Shown here: positions 23,819-34,640 of the stretch, piece by piece
How positions within the stretch are numbered: the first letter of the stretch is position 1
Layout of the letters: the number at the start of each line of letters is the position of its first letter
NCBI RefSeq assembly: GCF_042453785.1
Contig: NC_091664.1
Coordinates: 31,234,501-31,298,500, forward strand
DNA length: 64,000 bases
Origin: Malus domestica
Taxonomy: Eukaryota; Streptophyta; Magnoliopsida; Rosales; Rosaceae
Reading direction: 5' to 3'
Position numbers and translations under genes: made by a program
Notes under the pieces: generated by a model
Database searches by the model: none
Told to the model about the DNA's origin: nothing
The model's input: only the letters and a program-made list of their open reading frames with translations

Positions 23819-24042
23819 AGAGAAGTATTATCCATGGCTGGAGCTAATTTAACTGTTGCTCTAAGAAAGCTTTTTCCTTACCAATTGCTAATACGATCTA
23901 GTGATATTCATTTTCACTTTGAAATAAGAAGTTTCAAACTTGACTCACATGGATGACGATGACGTATTATATTTGTGTTGAGTTCAATACTTGAATAATG
24001 ATTTAGAGCATACCCCACGTTTCTCTCTCTAGCGTATATAAT

Positions 24043-24205
24043 AATAAGGAAAACTAATGAAAATTGCTTAAAAACTTTGAGTTTTAACGATAAGAACAAA
24101 ATAAAGGATAAAATAAATAGTACCAAGATTGACTTTTTAATGTAAAAATATGATTTTTCGTTAAAGTGAATAGTATCGCGGATTTTTCGTTAAAACTACC
24201 CCAAC
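24043..24205. repeat. Dispersed MITE family M, copy 1
   Basis: Begins aaggaaaactaatgaaa and contains aaaactttgagttttaacga, aaaataaaggataaaat, gaatagtacc and tttttcgttaaagtgaatag. The same order occurs at 34491-34640 and, more diverged, at 30952-31085. It lacks coding capacity. I recall this sequence type as frequent in Rosaceae genomes, but that is from memory. Confidence 0.7.
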
Positions 24206-24415
24206 ATCAGCGTATATAATATGCTAAAGTGCCTGCCACAATTTATAAGAATCTTCGTCAAAGTCAAAATCAATGTCTCTCATTTTCTTTTCTCAAATAA
24301 TGAGGTAAAATTAGGGGCACATCAATTAGGGGACCTGATTGGTTCCAAGACGACTAAGTAGAACTGTTCTAAAAAATTCTTATCTAGCGTCAGGTCATCA
24401 TCTTGATCAGTTTTT

Positions 24416-24851
24416 AAGGTTTAAAAATTAAGAAAGTGCGCTTAGACTCACTTAGATATCTATCTAGTCCGTCTACATACCCACCTAAATCTACCTAGGC
24501 ACCCGCCTAAGTTTCGACTCTTATTTAAACAGAAAATCAATAACTTTCATTTTGCATTTTAATTTTTCAATAAAATGTAAGAAACTTGTTGAATACTTGG
24601 ATGAACTTCATTATCTGTTTCTTCCCCATGTTTTCAATATGTTCTAATACTTTATAATTTATATGTCATTTTATTGGATTTAGGTATCATAATACAATTA
24701 TGTGTGTTTTTAAGTATAAATAGGTACGTATTTATACAACATATAATAAATCTGTTTAAATTCGCCTAGTCCGCCTAGACTCCCGCCTAACTGTGTAGAC
24801 GTTAGGCCCCAACCCGCCGCCCAACCAATGTCTAACATCTTTAAAAACCTT
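24416..24851. mobile_element. 436-bp element with GCCTAGGC-rich arms
   Basis: Begins aaggtttaaaaatta and ends tttaaaaacctt, an inverted pair. The arms are rich in cctag/gcctaa motifs (ctacctaggcacccgcctaa at left, ccgcctagactcccgcctaa at right). A second copy in the opposite orientation, split by a later insertion, lies at 31793-34200. No gene inside. Confidence 0.75.
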
Positions 24852-25002
24852 GCTCCGAAGCTTGGATAATTGGCTGCGAGAACTTTCGAGGACCATCCAA
24901 GTCGTGATGGAGGAGAAGAGCAGCAGCTGCACAATGTTCTAGCTTTGTGCAAACCAAAAGGAGAGAAGAAGATGACTAATTCCTTTTCAAAAAGCATCCT
25001 AA

Positions 25003-25714
25003 GAGCATCTCCAAAGAAGATGTCAAATTTTAAGTGGAATGTCATGTAATCAAATTTGAAAGTAGGAGCAAGCTCCAACCGATATATCAATCCTATGTGG
25101 ATTGACATATGAGTTTTCATATGTCAAATTTGACGTATGAGAGCATCTCCAAAGAAGATGTCAAAAGATAAATGTCAAATGTTAATTTGATGACTGAAGT
25201 GGCAATATTAGATTTTCTCTTTTTCCAATCTATATGTTTTTTTGTTATAAATAATATTTGTAGGACCCATTTTAAAAAGAAATCAATCCATGGGACCCAC
25301 ATAATAAAATAATTTAAAATTATTTGACATCACCTTTTCTCATATGTAAAATTTGACATATGAAAACTCATATGTCTATCCACATAGGATTAATATATAT
25401 GTTGAATCTTGCTCCTGCTTTCAAATTTGATTACATGACATTCTACTTAAGATTTGACATCTCTTTCGGAGATGGTCTGAGAAAGGTGATGTCAAATAAT
25501 TTTTAATTATTTTATTGTGTAAGTCCCCTTAATGCACTAATTATAGGTTTTGAAAATTTATTTTAATTGATTTCTTTTTAAAATTGATCCTACAAATATC
25601 ATTTATAACAAAAAAACATATCGGTTGGAAAAAAGAAAATCTAACATTATCATATTAGCTATCAAATTAATATTTAATAGTTATCTTTTGACATCTTTAT
25701 TAGATATGCTCTAA
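25003..25714. mobile_element. Two MITEs with interleaved arms (A-B-A'-B')
   Basis: Arm A (25003-25140) and arm B (25141-25335) both open with gagcatctccaaagaagatg. Arm A' (25336-25481) is the inverted copy of A at about 90%, and B' (25482-25714) the inverted copy of B, with about 40 extra bases. GAGCATCTCC ends are typical of plant Mutator-like MITEs. A simple nested insertion would give A-B-B'-A' or B-A-A'-B', which is not what is seen. Confidence 0.85.
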
Positions 25715-25904
25715 GTCACGTGCCACCTAAATCACGTTGGGCTTTTATTTTTGGTTTTTTGTTTTGTCAGAAAGTCACGATGACCTTCCAAGTAAAACGG
25801 TAAGCATCGATGTATTGTTGAGAAAACCACCCCAGCCAGGTCGCGCGGAGGCTGATAGCCTCACCAATTTTTTTTTCTTTTCAAAAGCACAAAGGCTCGA
25901 CTTT

Positions 25905-26216
25905 CATAGAAAGTCCACCCCACCTGAATTAACTCCCTAATTTCCACCCCACCCAACCGAAGGCCACCGTCATCAGCACGGCACCATTCTCTTCCCTGGT
26001 CTTCACGCACGGGTCAACTTGTTCATAGAAAGTCCACCCCAAACAAATTAACTCCCTAATTTCCACCCCAACCAACAGAAGACCACAGTCATCAGCACAG
26101 CACCATTCTCTTCCCTGGTCTTCACGCGCAGATCAACTTAATGTATACCGAAGGCCACCGTCATCAGCACAGCACCATTTTCTTCCCCGGTCTTCACGCA
26201 CAGACCATCCAATGAT
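25905..26216. repeat. About 118-bp tandem repeat, 2.6 copies, upstream of PIN5-like gene
   Basis: Copy 1 (about 25907-26024) and copy 2 (26025-26142) both start catagaaagtccacccca and contain ttaactccctaatttccacc and atcagcac.gcaccatt.tcttcc. A partial third copy covers about 26147-26216. The copies differ by several percent. The array lies 370-680 bases before the start codon, within the likely promoter. Confidence 0.85.
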
Positions 26217-26390
26217 AAAATCTTCGATCCGTCACTGGTTACAACACTGTTTAATTTATTTGTCATTATCTTAATTACATTGCATCGTTGCATGTTACGT
26301 CATCTTTGCAATAACTTCAATCTCACTCCTAAAAGATAAAAGGAATAAAAAAGAAGAAAAGGAACAAAGTTGGCTTTCCCTGAATGCATA

Positions 26391-26398
26391 TATATAAG
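26391..26398 (+). promoter_or_regulatory. TATA-box candidate of the PIN5-like gene
   Basis: TATATAAG lies 185 bases before the ATG, with a CA-rich possible start region about 30 bases downstream. Position and match are reasonable, but the surroundings are AT-rich, so chance is possible. Confidence 0.45.
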
Positions 26399-26446
26399 TA
26401 CAATCAAGTTCATGAATATTGTCAAGCTAATTAACCATTCACAGTA

Positions 26447-26545
26447 GCACTACATCATATTCTTCATTTCTTCCATTCTTGCCAGTAGTACTACATCATA
26501 TTCTTCATTTCTTCCATTCTTGCCAGTAGTGCTACAAGCTATTGT
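26447..26545. repeat. 46-bp duplication in the PIN5-like leader
   Basis: The block agtagcactacatcatattc plus the following ttcatttcttccattcttgcc is present twice in direct tandem, followed by a partial third start (agtagtgctac). It lies 40-135 bases before the ATG, so it is probably transcribed in the 5' UTR. Confidence 0.85.
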
Positions 26546-26582
26546 GCTAGGTTGCCCAAATATATATTATTAACACACTAAG

Positions 26583-27512
26583 ATGATTGGGTGGGAAGAT
26601 GTTTACAAGGTGGTGGCGGCCACGGTTCCACTCTATGTTGCCCTAATTTTAGGGTACGGCTCAGTAAGGTGGTGGCACATATTCACTCCCGAGCAGTGTG
26701 GCGCGATCAACCGCTTCGTTTGTTTCTTTACTCTCCCACTCTTCACGTTCGAATTCACTGCACATGTGGATCCTTACAAATGGAACTACCGCTTCATCGG
26801 CGCCGACTTCATCTCTAAGCTCATAATCGTGGTGGTGCTAGCACTTTGGGCCAAGTGCAGCAGCAAAGGAAGCTACAGTTGGTCCATCACAAGCTTCTCT
26901 TTGTGCACGTTAACTAATTCCCTAGTGGTTGGTGTGCCCTTGATTAAAGCCATGTATGGTTCGTCATCCGTTGACCTTGTTGTTCAAGCATCGGTCGTGC
27001 AGGCCATCGTATGGCTCACCATTCTTTTGTTCGTCTTGGAATTTCGACGTACTGGGTCGATAGACATAGTTTCAAGTCGTACTAATGTCAACACTCGAGT
27101 TCAATCGGTTGATCCACAAGGGAAGGATGTAGAAGCCATGGAGGAGATAACAATAAGTGCTAGGCCTTCCTTTTGGTATTTGATGAAGGCTGTGTGGGTG
27201 AAACTTGGAATGAATCCCAACTCCTATGCAGTTTTTATTGGTATTGCTTGGGCTCTTATAGCAAAAAGGTACTAAATATATGCATATATCTATATAATAT
27301 GCAAGAAAATATTTATTAATTATATTTGAGTATTGATTAACTAAATATCTTACGTTTTTTCATATATGTCTCTGTAAATTAATTAATAAATTTATGGGTG
27401 CTGCAGGTGGCATATTGAGTTGCCAAGCATCATGGAAGGATCTGTTTCAATCATGTCAAAAGCTGGTACAGGCACTGCTATGTTTAGCATGGGTGAGTGA
27501 TCACTACTTAAT

Positions 27513-27573
<61 letters not shown>

Positions 27574-29371
27574 TAATTAATGCTAATGCTAATGAATATA
27601 TCTGTACGGTAACGTTTAACTATATATCATGTATGCAACGTGCAGGTATCTTCATGGCACTGCAGGAAAAATTTGTAGCCTGTGGGACGAGCCTAACAAT
27701 AATTGGGATGGTTCTGAGGTTTATTGCAGGACCGGCAGCCATGGCGATTGGTTCTATTGCTGTGGGTCTGCATGGTGATGTTTTACGTGTTGCTATCATT
27801 CAGGTAGTTTACTCGCCAATTTATATATCTTAGAAAGTTAAACCACTGGCGGATCCATTAAGGGGCAAGGGGGGTCAGCTGATCCTCCGAACTTCGATGA
27901 ACGTCTATAGATACCTTAGGTGCTGACCCTCCGAACTTCAGTAAATATTCATGAATACCTTGAGTGTTGCCCTTTTGAAGATTAGAGTTGGCTTCATACA
28001 TGCCCTCCAACCGCCTTCAGGCCTACCAAAACTTGATGAATGTCCATGAATACCTTGGGTGCTCCCCCTTGCATACATTAACATGTATGTAGTATGCATT
28101 TTCAAATGACTTCAGGCCTACCAAGACTCGATGAAATGACAATATGTATGCTATTTCTGGTATAAAAAAATGTGCACGCTGCGTGCACTATTCTTACTGA
28201 CCCCCCTAATATTATTTCCTAGATCCGCCACTGAGTTAAACGATGAATAAAGCATGCATGGCCTATAAAATTAGAGTATATATGTATATATAGTAGTGGT
28301 TGCATGTCATATATATACCGTACGTGGAATAACATAAAGGTTGTTCCAATGAGCTGCCCAGCAAATTAAGTGGCCAATTTCTTCTCCACTACCACCCTAC
28401 CCTAATATTCTTTTTTACTTACATAACGAATTTTGAGAAAAATGAGCTTCCGTTTTAAGGAATTATGTTGGGAAATGTTAACCAAATATTTTCATTTTCC
28501 ATTCACCATTTTTAATTTTAACCATCAGATTGAATTAATCAAACTCAAATAACAAATAAGATTAAATATAAATGTGTACGTATGAGAAGAAAAATGATAT
28601 GTGTTTTCATTTCCTATAATATTCCATCTCTAAAACAGATTGGACAACAACAGAAACCTTTTCACTAATGGTATTAACTTTTTGTGGCCAAACTACATAC
28701 AAATTAAACAAATTCAAATTAATTAGTAATACTATTGAAGGTTAGCTCACTAATTTTAAACTTTAAATGAATTTAGAAAAATGAATTTTGAAATAAGAAT
28801 GTCCGCATATCTCCCTTTAACAACATGCGCAAGCGACAATACATATTTTTGCATGATGACTTTATCTTTCAGATGGTAAATGTTACACTTCGATAATAGT
28901 TTATCACATTACTTGTGTTTGCGGCCTTCATAAAAAAATTCTCTTTTTCTACGTGATAATTTTATTTTTCAGATGATAAATGTTTTTAATTATTATTTTT
29001 GGATCAAATGATAAATGTTTAATTAGATGACTTATCATCATTTATATACAATATTGCAGGCAGCAGTGCCACAGTCCATTACGTCCTTCATATATGCCAA
29101 AGAGTATGGACTCCATGCAGAAGTGCTCAGTACAGCGTACGTATGCACCTCTTTATATTTACAAATCTCAAATTTATGCATACTTTAAATATGAAAAATA
29201 TCAACGAGATTACTTGGATAATTCGCAGCAATAATATTTCAAATAAATTTCAATTTTATATATATTCTTCTAACTTTTATATTTTGTGTTACATGCAGGG
29301 TAATATTTGGCATGTTGGTCTCCCTTCCAGTGTTGATCGCTTACTATGCAGTTCTAGGATTTGTGCATTGA
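26583..29371 (+). CDS. PIN5: PIN5-type short auxin efflux carrier
   Basis: Five exons: 26583-27268, 27407-27492, 27646-27803, 29060-29136 and 29299-29371. The phases close and give 359 residues, against 351 in Arabidopsis PIN5. The N-terminal bundle (about 1-150) contains YVALILGYGSV and the LTNSLVVGVPL segment with conserved asparagine. The C-terminal bundle starts near NPNSYAVFIGIAW and contains SKAGTGTAMFSMGIFMALQ and GPAAMAIGS, both near-invariant in PINs. The central loop is only about 50 residues (roughly 155-205), whereas long PINs have several hundred, so this is a short-loop PIN of the kind known to sit in the ER and control intracellular auxin homeostasis. Intron 2 has an AT microsatellite (27521-27569). 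Intron 3 (1.26 kb) holds a hAT-type MITE. Upstream there is a TATA-like TATATAAG at 26391 and tandem repeats. The PIN5 symbol rests on overall similarity and loop length; PIN8 is the main alternative. Confidence 0.92.
27521..27569. repeat. AT microsatellite in PIN5 intron 2
   Basis: An uninterrupted AT run of about 24 units lies in the 153-bp second intron of the PIN5-like gene, about 30 bases after the donor. It takes up a third of the intron. Confidence 0.9.
27844..28233. mobile_element. hAT-type MITE in intron 3 of the PIN5-like gene
   Basis: The element begins CACTGGCGGATCC and ends GATCCGCCACTG, an imperfect terminal inverted repeat of about 13 bp. It is flanked by a perfect 8-bp target duplication agttaaac at 27836-27843 and 28234-28241. 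Ends of the CAGTGGCGGAGCC type with 8-bp duplications are typical of hAT (Tip100-like) elements. At 390 bp there is no room for a transposase. Internal sub-repeats (ccgaacttc, atgaatacctt) occur two to three times. The exact flanks suggest a fairly recent insertion. Confidence 0.88.
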
Positions 29372-30590
29372 CGACCATCTCTTTCAGCTAGATAGATATA
29401 GATATACGTTTCAATGAATTTATAGAGGGGAAAGGATTGCTGCCTTGCTGCTCCTGTCTCCTTTGTTTTTTGTTTTAGTTTTTTTTGCTTTAATTTGATT
29501 TTCCATATCATGGTCTAAAACTGTTGGGACTAATATTAAATTACTCTTAAAATTGCCAAAACTTGTAATCTAATAATTAACATTATCATGCATCCTAATT
29601 TAAAGAGGTTTTAATTAGGGTTCAACCTTGTGGTTTTATGACAAATTAGAGTGATCTTGTACTTTCCGAATCTTTTGAATTTTATATCACCTTAATCTTG
29701 ATGAAGAAGGGCTTTACTTGGGCTTCAACCCAGAAGTTTTGATACAAACATACTTATTCTCAAGTGAGGATGTAGCATCAATGCCAATTCCCAAGTTTGA
29801 TTTGGTGATTTCATATTTGATCATGGATTATTTTGATACAGTTTTGTTTGTCGGTGAGAGTTATTATTAGCACTTCAATCCGCCGTCATGGGGTTTCCTC
29901 GCTTATGTTTCTCATTAGAGAGGACTACGTGATGTGACTTATAAGTGATAATAACAACTCTCTGACCATTTTGTGAAGTATTCTTTGTTCGTCTGTAGCT
30001 TCATTCAAACCCAAATTGACACCCCAAAGGCCGAATGTAAAGTGCAAAAAGAGCAAGCCTAACAAAAGAATGAGTCCATTATGACTTGTAAATTAACTAA
30101 TAGTTTCTCAGAAAAAAAAAAACATCATGGAGCACATTAATTCATAGTTGTTAAAACACGTAAGAAAAAGATGAATTTATACACTTTTTTTAGCTTCTGA
30201 TCACAACTCTGTTTAATCATGTCCAAGAATGTCTGTTATTTCTGTTTGATTTATTCAATCTAATGATCAAAATAAATTAGCATATCTGAAAAGCTAAAGA
30301 AGAGTGTGAAATCATTTTTCTACGAAAAAACCCTAAAGAAAAACCATAGCTGCCAAAGGGGATCCCCTCTTGTCTTTATGATTTGTATTCTCACCGTCTC
30401 CCAAGAAACGCTTTCTCTAAATTTTTTCTCTTCTCCAACTTTATTTCTACTCCAAATTCGAAACATTTCATTGCCATTTATCTATATAATGTGCAAAATC
30501 ATTAATTCAGATAAATTCAAACAAGAAGCTTCCAATTATTTGCTAAATATGAAAGTTGTAAAAAGTGAGTAAATCAGGCACTCAAGCCAT
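29372..30590. other. 3' region of PIN5-like gene and intergenic spacer
   Basis: The first 200-300 bases are probably the 3' UTR of the PIN5-like gene. The rest is AT-rich without gene or clear repeat. Confidence 0.5.
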
Positions 30591-31160
30591 CAATGGCAGA
30601 GCTAGAAATCAAGGTTAGGAGGGGCTCGAGGCCATATGAAGAAATTAGACAAAATGTATTATGAGAAAATTGAAGGTTCTTCTTTTGTATTTGAATGTAA
30701 ATTTGGATCAAAAGAGAATAACTGAGTCACGAAAAAAATGACTTGAGATTAGAAGCACTGATCTTGTATGCAAGTTTTGCTAAACGAATATTACTACAAA
30801 ATGGTGAACCAACTACGGAAGACTAATTGATATAGGCTTTAGTTTCATAACAAAACGGTAACACACTATTTTTTGTCAAATAAAAGAAACAAAAGCGCAG
30901 ACACCAGAACTACAAGCTAGTGAACATAAACAAAAGCATAAAAAAAAAACTAAAAGTCCTTAAAAACTTTAATTTTAATCAAAATGACAAAATAAAGTTG
31001 TAAACGAATAGCGAATAGCACCATGAGTGACTTTTTAGGTTTAAAATGTCCTTAAAGTTAAAAATGAACAATACCAAAAATATATCAACTTCCTAAAAAA
31101 AAAAAAAAAAATTCAAGATAGACTTGAGTCTGTCCCGGTCTTTACGTGGCTTCGCCACTG
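30591..31160. mobile_element. Possible hAT (Tip100-like) MITE
   Basis: Left end CAATGGCAGAGCTAGAAA and right end TTCGCCACTG (complement CAGTGGCGAAGCCA) resemble the CAGTGGCGGAGCC ends of the MITE in the PIN5 intron. No clear 8-bp duplication, so it is old or misjudged. A diverged copy of family M (30952-31085) and an A16 run lie within it. Confidence 0.5.
30952..31085. repeat. Dispersed MITE family M, copy 2 (diverged)
   Basis: Contains ccttaaaaactttaatttta, caaaataaag, gaatagcaccatgagtgact and tttaggtttaaaat in the family order. It is clearly more decayed than the copies at 24043 and 34491. Confidence 0.55.
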
Positions 31161-31792
31161 TGGGCCGTGATTAAGTGATTGATATTGTGGCTGAACTGGA
31201 TTGTCCAAGGTCATCATAATTTGGCTCGAACGATAAAAACACACAGAAAAGGACACAGTGATGATGATGATAGATGCATCAAGAATTCAATTAACAATTT
31301 AATAGTTTGAATTGACATATTAACATGGTGATGAACACAGAAAAGATATGTTAATTGACCGTTGGCATAAAAAAGAAATAAAGAGGCTGTCTTGAAAAAC
31401 CAGTTTGTGGGATATTTCTGTCCAGATTTCGGGTCAATGTTCATTGAGCTCGTCAAGGAATGTTTTTCTTTTTTCCTTTTTCTTTGCCTTTTACCTTTTA
31501 TATATATATATATATTTTTTCTTTTTTTCTTTTACTGGTATATGCAATATTTGACGTTAGGTTAAGCTGTTTTTCTTTTTTATTGGCTACTATTATTTCC
31601 CTTTTAAGTCGTTGAATTGAAATTCTAACGATAAAGGAAAAAAGGATCAAAAGATGCCATTTTAAAAGGAAAACTCATTTAATCCTAAATTTCTGCTTAT
31701 CCATTATTTAGTATTGAGTAATGAGGTTGAGGACCTCTGATCTAAACTATTTATTATCCCACAATCGACACCAAACCATTTAAGTTTATTCA

Positions 31793-34200
31793 AGGTTTTA
31801 GAAGGTGCTAAGTGCTAGTCGAGCTGTGGATAATGGTCTAACGATTAGGTAGGGCCTAGGTGGGCACTCATACCCTTTTTAATTAATTTTGTTATATAAT
31901 ATAAAAATAATTGTTTACTTATACTTAAAAAAACATAATTTATTGTGTTACATAAATTATAAAACAAAATGACATAGAATACAAAGTATTAGAATATATT
32001 AAAAACATGTGGAACAAACATGCATTAAGTGACACACCCCGATCCTAGAATCAAGGTGTGCTGACCGTCACGTGGGCGTGATGTAACCAAAAGTGCGATG
32101 CGGAAGCAAAAGATAAAAGAATTACGAAGGAATAAAAACCAACTACTAGCACTAATATCCAACTAACATGCTAGAGTAAGTTTAAGTGTGAAACACACGT
32201 ATTCAGAGCATAAGTACTAAGTGCAGTCAAGTAGGACCATTACTAAATTACAACACCCGAAGGTGAGGCCTACATTTAAGTAGTCTGTCAGAACGCCGTG
32301 GGAAATCCTCGTGGGTCACCAACACCGCTAACTAGAACCTGGAGGGGCGCAAAACAAGATTGAGTGGGTTAGTAAAATAAAGCTTTTCGAAAATATTTTA
32401 ATTAATAACACTTCTAACCCCTCGCTGTAAAACCTGTATACTTTCCCAGAAAAATAGTATATATAACCATATATAACAACAATTAACTCAAAACACAAGT
32501 TTTTAACACTTTTCAAGAAATATGCCATGTTATGCTTCGAACATAATAAGGATGCATCAATATAACAAGTGAAATAATGAATCAACCGGAGACCCTGCAG
32601 CTGTCATGTACGGTTAATTCTATAGCTCAATATCCAACCCAACCGGAGTCACCACTGTGACCTGTACGGCACTACTCTGCACATAAATCGGAACTACCTG
32701 AAGTAGCCTGTACGATAAGAATGATGTAAGAATACGCTCTAGTGCTTCTCTCATCAACAGCTGTATAATAATCTAAAGTCACCTACAAGTCGGAACCACC
32801 TCTAATGGTCTGTTCAACATGCACCTACTTGGATCCAAGGTGAGCGTGTGGTGCGGGGTGAATAATATAAGCACTAACACCAGGGGTGCAGGTTATGAGC
32901 TCTCACCACAATTCATATCATTAATAATTCACATGAACACATAAAACTCACCTGATACTCACATGTGCATCCACAACACCATCTCACATATATGCATCAA
33001 ATACTAATTCATATAATTCATATATTATGTATGCATGACATTTTAAAACGTACTTCCATTTAAATTCAATTTCTAGGAAAAATCAGTAGTATATAGGTAT
33101 AACAGAAAATAACTGCCCACTCACTGGTATGTCGAATGGTCGTAACCCCCGTGACGCCCTTTAACACGCTCGTCCTCGGGATAGGTCTCACCTATATGCG
33201 AAACAACTATAAAAACGTCATTTTAAAGCACATAACCAACAATACGTAATAACTTCTCATACGATGCTCAATTTGGGTATATGAATATACCACAGTGATC
33301 TACACAACCTCAGAATCATCACCAAATTTTTAAAAAAAATTTTCAATGCCGCACGCGCCCCCACGCGCGTCACCCCCTACCTCCAGTAGTCGGACTGGTT
33401 TCGCCAGCGACGGAAAAGTCGCCGGTTTCTAGGTTATTTTCAAACTCCTTATTCTTCGTCAATTCTCAACCATTTTTTACGAAATTTATACCAAAATGAA
33501 GCCCTAAGCATGTAGAATCACGATGAACTAATTTAAGGCTAAAAAACACATGAAATCTCACCGGAGAAAATCCAAGAAAACCGGCCAACTTCGAACCCTG
33601 CGATCCCGACGTCCAAAACCTCCAAACGAACGTCCCCGAGCTTCGTGGGAACCTCCTTAAGCTCACTGTGAGCTTGGATTGTCCTAAAAACCAACCATTA
33701 CAAAGTTCGTGAACAGTGCTCAATTCGGACCTCGAGTTTTCAACGTGAAATCGAAAGGTTTCTTACCTGAAATAGGTATGGATGTGTTTGTAGGGTCCTC
33801 ACGAACACAATGATGCCCTCGAAACCTTCGATCCATGCCTGGATATTTGCAGGTGAGTGTGTCCGTACAATTCGAAGGGAGAGAGAGAGAGAAACTGAGA
33901 GGGAAGAGAGAGATACATAATAGGAGAGAGAGTGTGAGGTTTGCTGTGTGTGTGTGTGTGTCCTCCTAAGTCCCTAGCCACACAATTGCATACAATTTTA
34001 ATCCACTTAAAATTTTCCAAGAATTCAGGAGAGTATGCAATATTCAAATAACATGTTACACGTACCTTAGCAACTGTTAAGGACAATTCTGTCATTTCAC
34101 ATCCACAATAAATGAAATTTCGGGACGGGCTGTGAAATTAAGTGTTCATCCAAATTTTAATCTGAACGGTAACTAGTCACCTAACGCCTAAATGGTATTA
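31793..34200. repeat. Older repeat (inverse copy of 24416-24851) split by an insertion
   Basis: From aaggttttagaaggtgct at 31793 to 32032 the sequence follows the reverse complement of 24416-24851, including the stretch corresponding to atgacatagaatacaaagta. It resumes after 34144 with ttcatccaaatttt and ends with cacctaacgcctaaatgg. Between lies the insertion 32033-34136. The uninterrupted copy at 24 kb shows what the target looked like. Confidence 0.8.
32033..34136. mobile_element. 2.1-kb nested element with exact 8-bp target duplication
   Basis: Flanked by attaagtg at 32025-32032 and 34137-34144. The ends acaccccgatcc (left) and cgggacgggctgtgaa (right) are weakly inverted relative to each other. 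The interior has sub-repeats of the type ccggagtcaccactgtgacc, ctgtacgg and cggaaccacct (32590-32800). There is a GC-rich block at 33340-33720 and GA/GT runs at 33880-33961. I find no transposase, gag or pol. The duplication length fits hAT or MULE, and there is no second LTR copy, so an LTR element is less likely. Class unresolved. Confidence 0.75.
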
Positions 34201-34490
34201 AGTGATTTTTTTTAGAACAACGAGTCTATTCAATCAAACAATCAGAAATAAATAAGTCGCTTCTTTATAAACTATTTGTTATTCCACAACCGAAAACAAG
34301 CTATTTGAGCTTATAGTTACCCTTTACTCATTTTTCCATATTATAATAGAATGATGTCAATCGGTATCAAAAGTTTGGTGTGCACTAAATGTTTTTTCGG
34401 TAAGCTTGCAATTCATAACTAATTCTATATATCATGATACAACAGAAAAATAAATATAATTAATTTACTAGTTATACAACATAAAATACA

Positions 34491-34640
34491 AAGGAAAACT
34501 AATGAAAAAAGTTTGAAAACTTTGAGTTTTAACAATAAGGATAAAATAAAAGGATAAATTGAATAGTACCATAATTGACTTTTAGTGTAAAATATAATTT
34601 TTTCGTTAAAGTGAATAGTACCAAAAAATTTTACAACCCA
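34491..34640. repeat. Dispersed MITE family M, copy 3
   Basis: Begins aaggaaaactaatgaaaaaa and runs through aaaactttgagttttaacaa, gaatagtaccataattgact and ttttttcgttaaagtgaatag. About 85% like the copy at 24043 by eye, in the same orientation. Confidence 0.7.

Noticed and set aside
23464-23956. Overlapping frames rich in RPVPS or GRDGT repeats on both strands
   Set aside because: They come from the CGTCC/GGGAC pentamer array of a MITE, and all frames are open only because the array lacks stops.
24990-25720. CRISPR-like spaced repeats
   Set aside because: The repeats are inverted MITE arms in a plant genome, not regular direct repeats with unique spacers.
32033-34136. Solo LTR interpretation of the nested insert
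   Set aside because: No TG...CA ends on either strand, and the target duplication is 8 bp instead of about 5.
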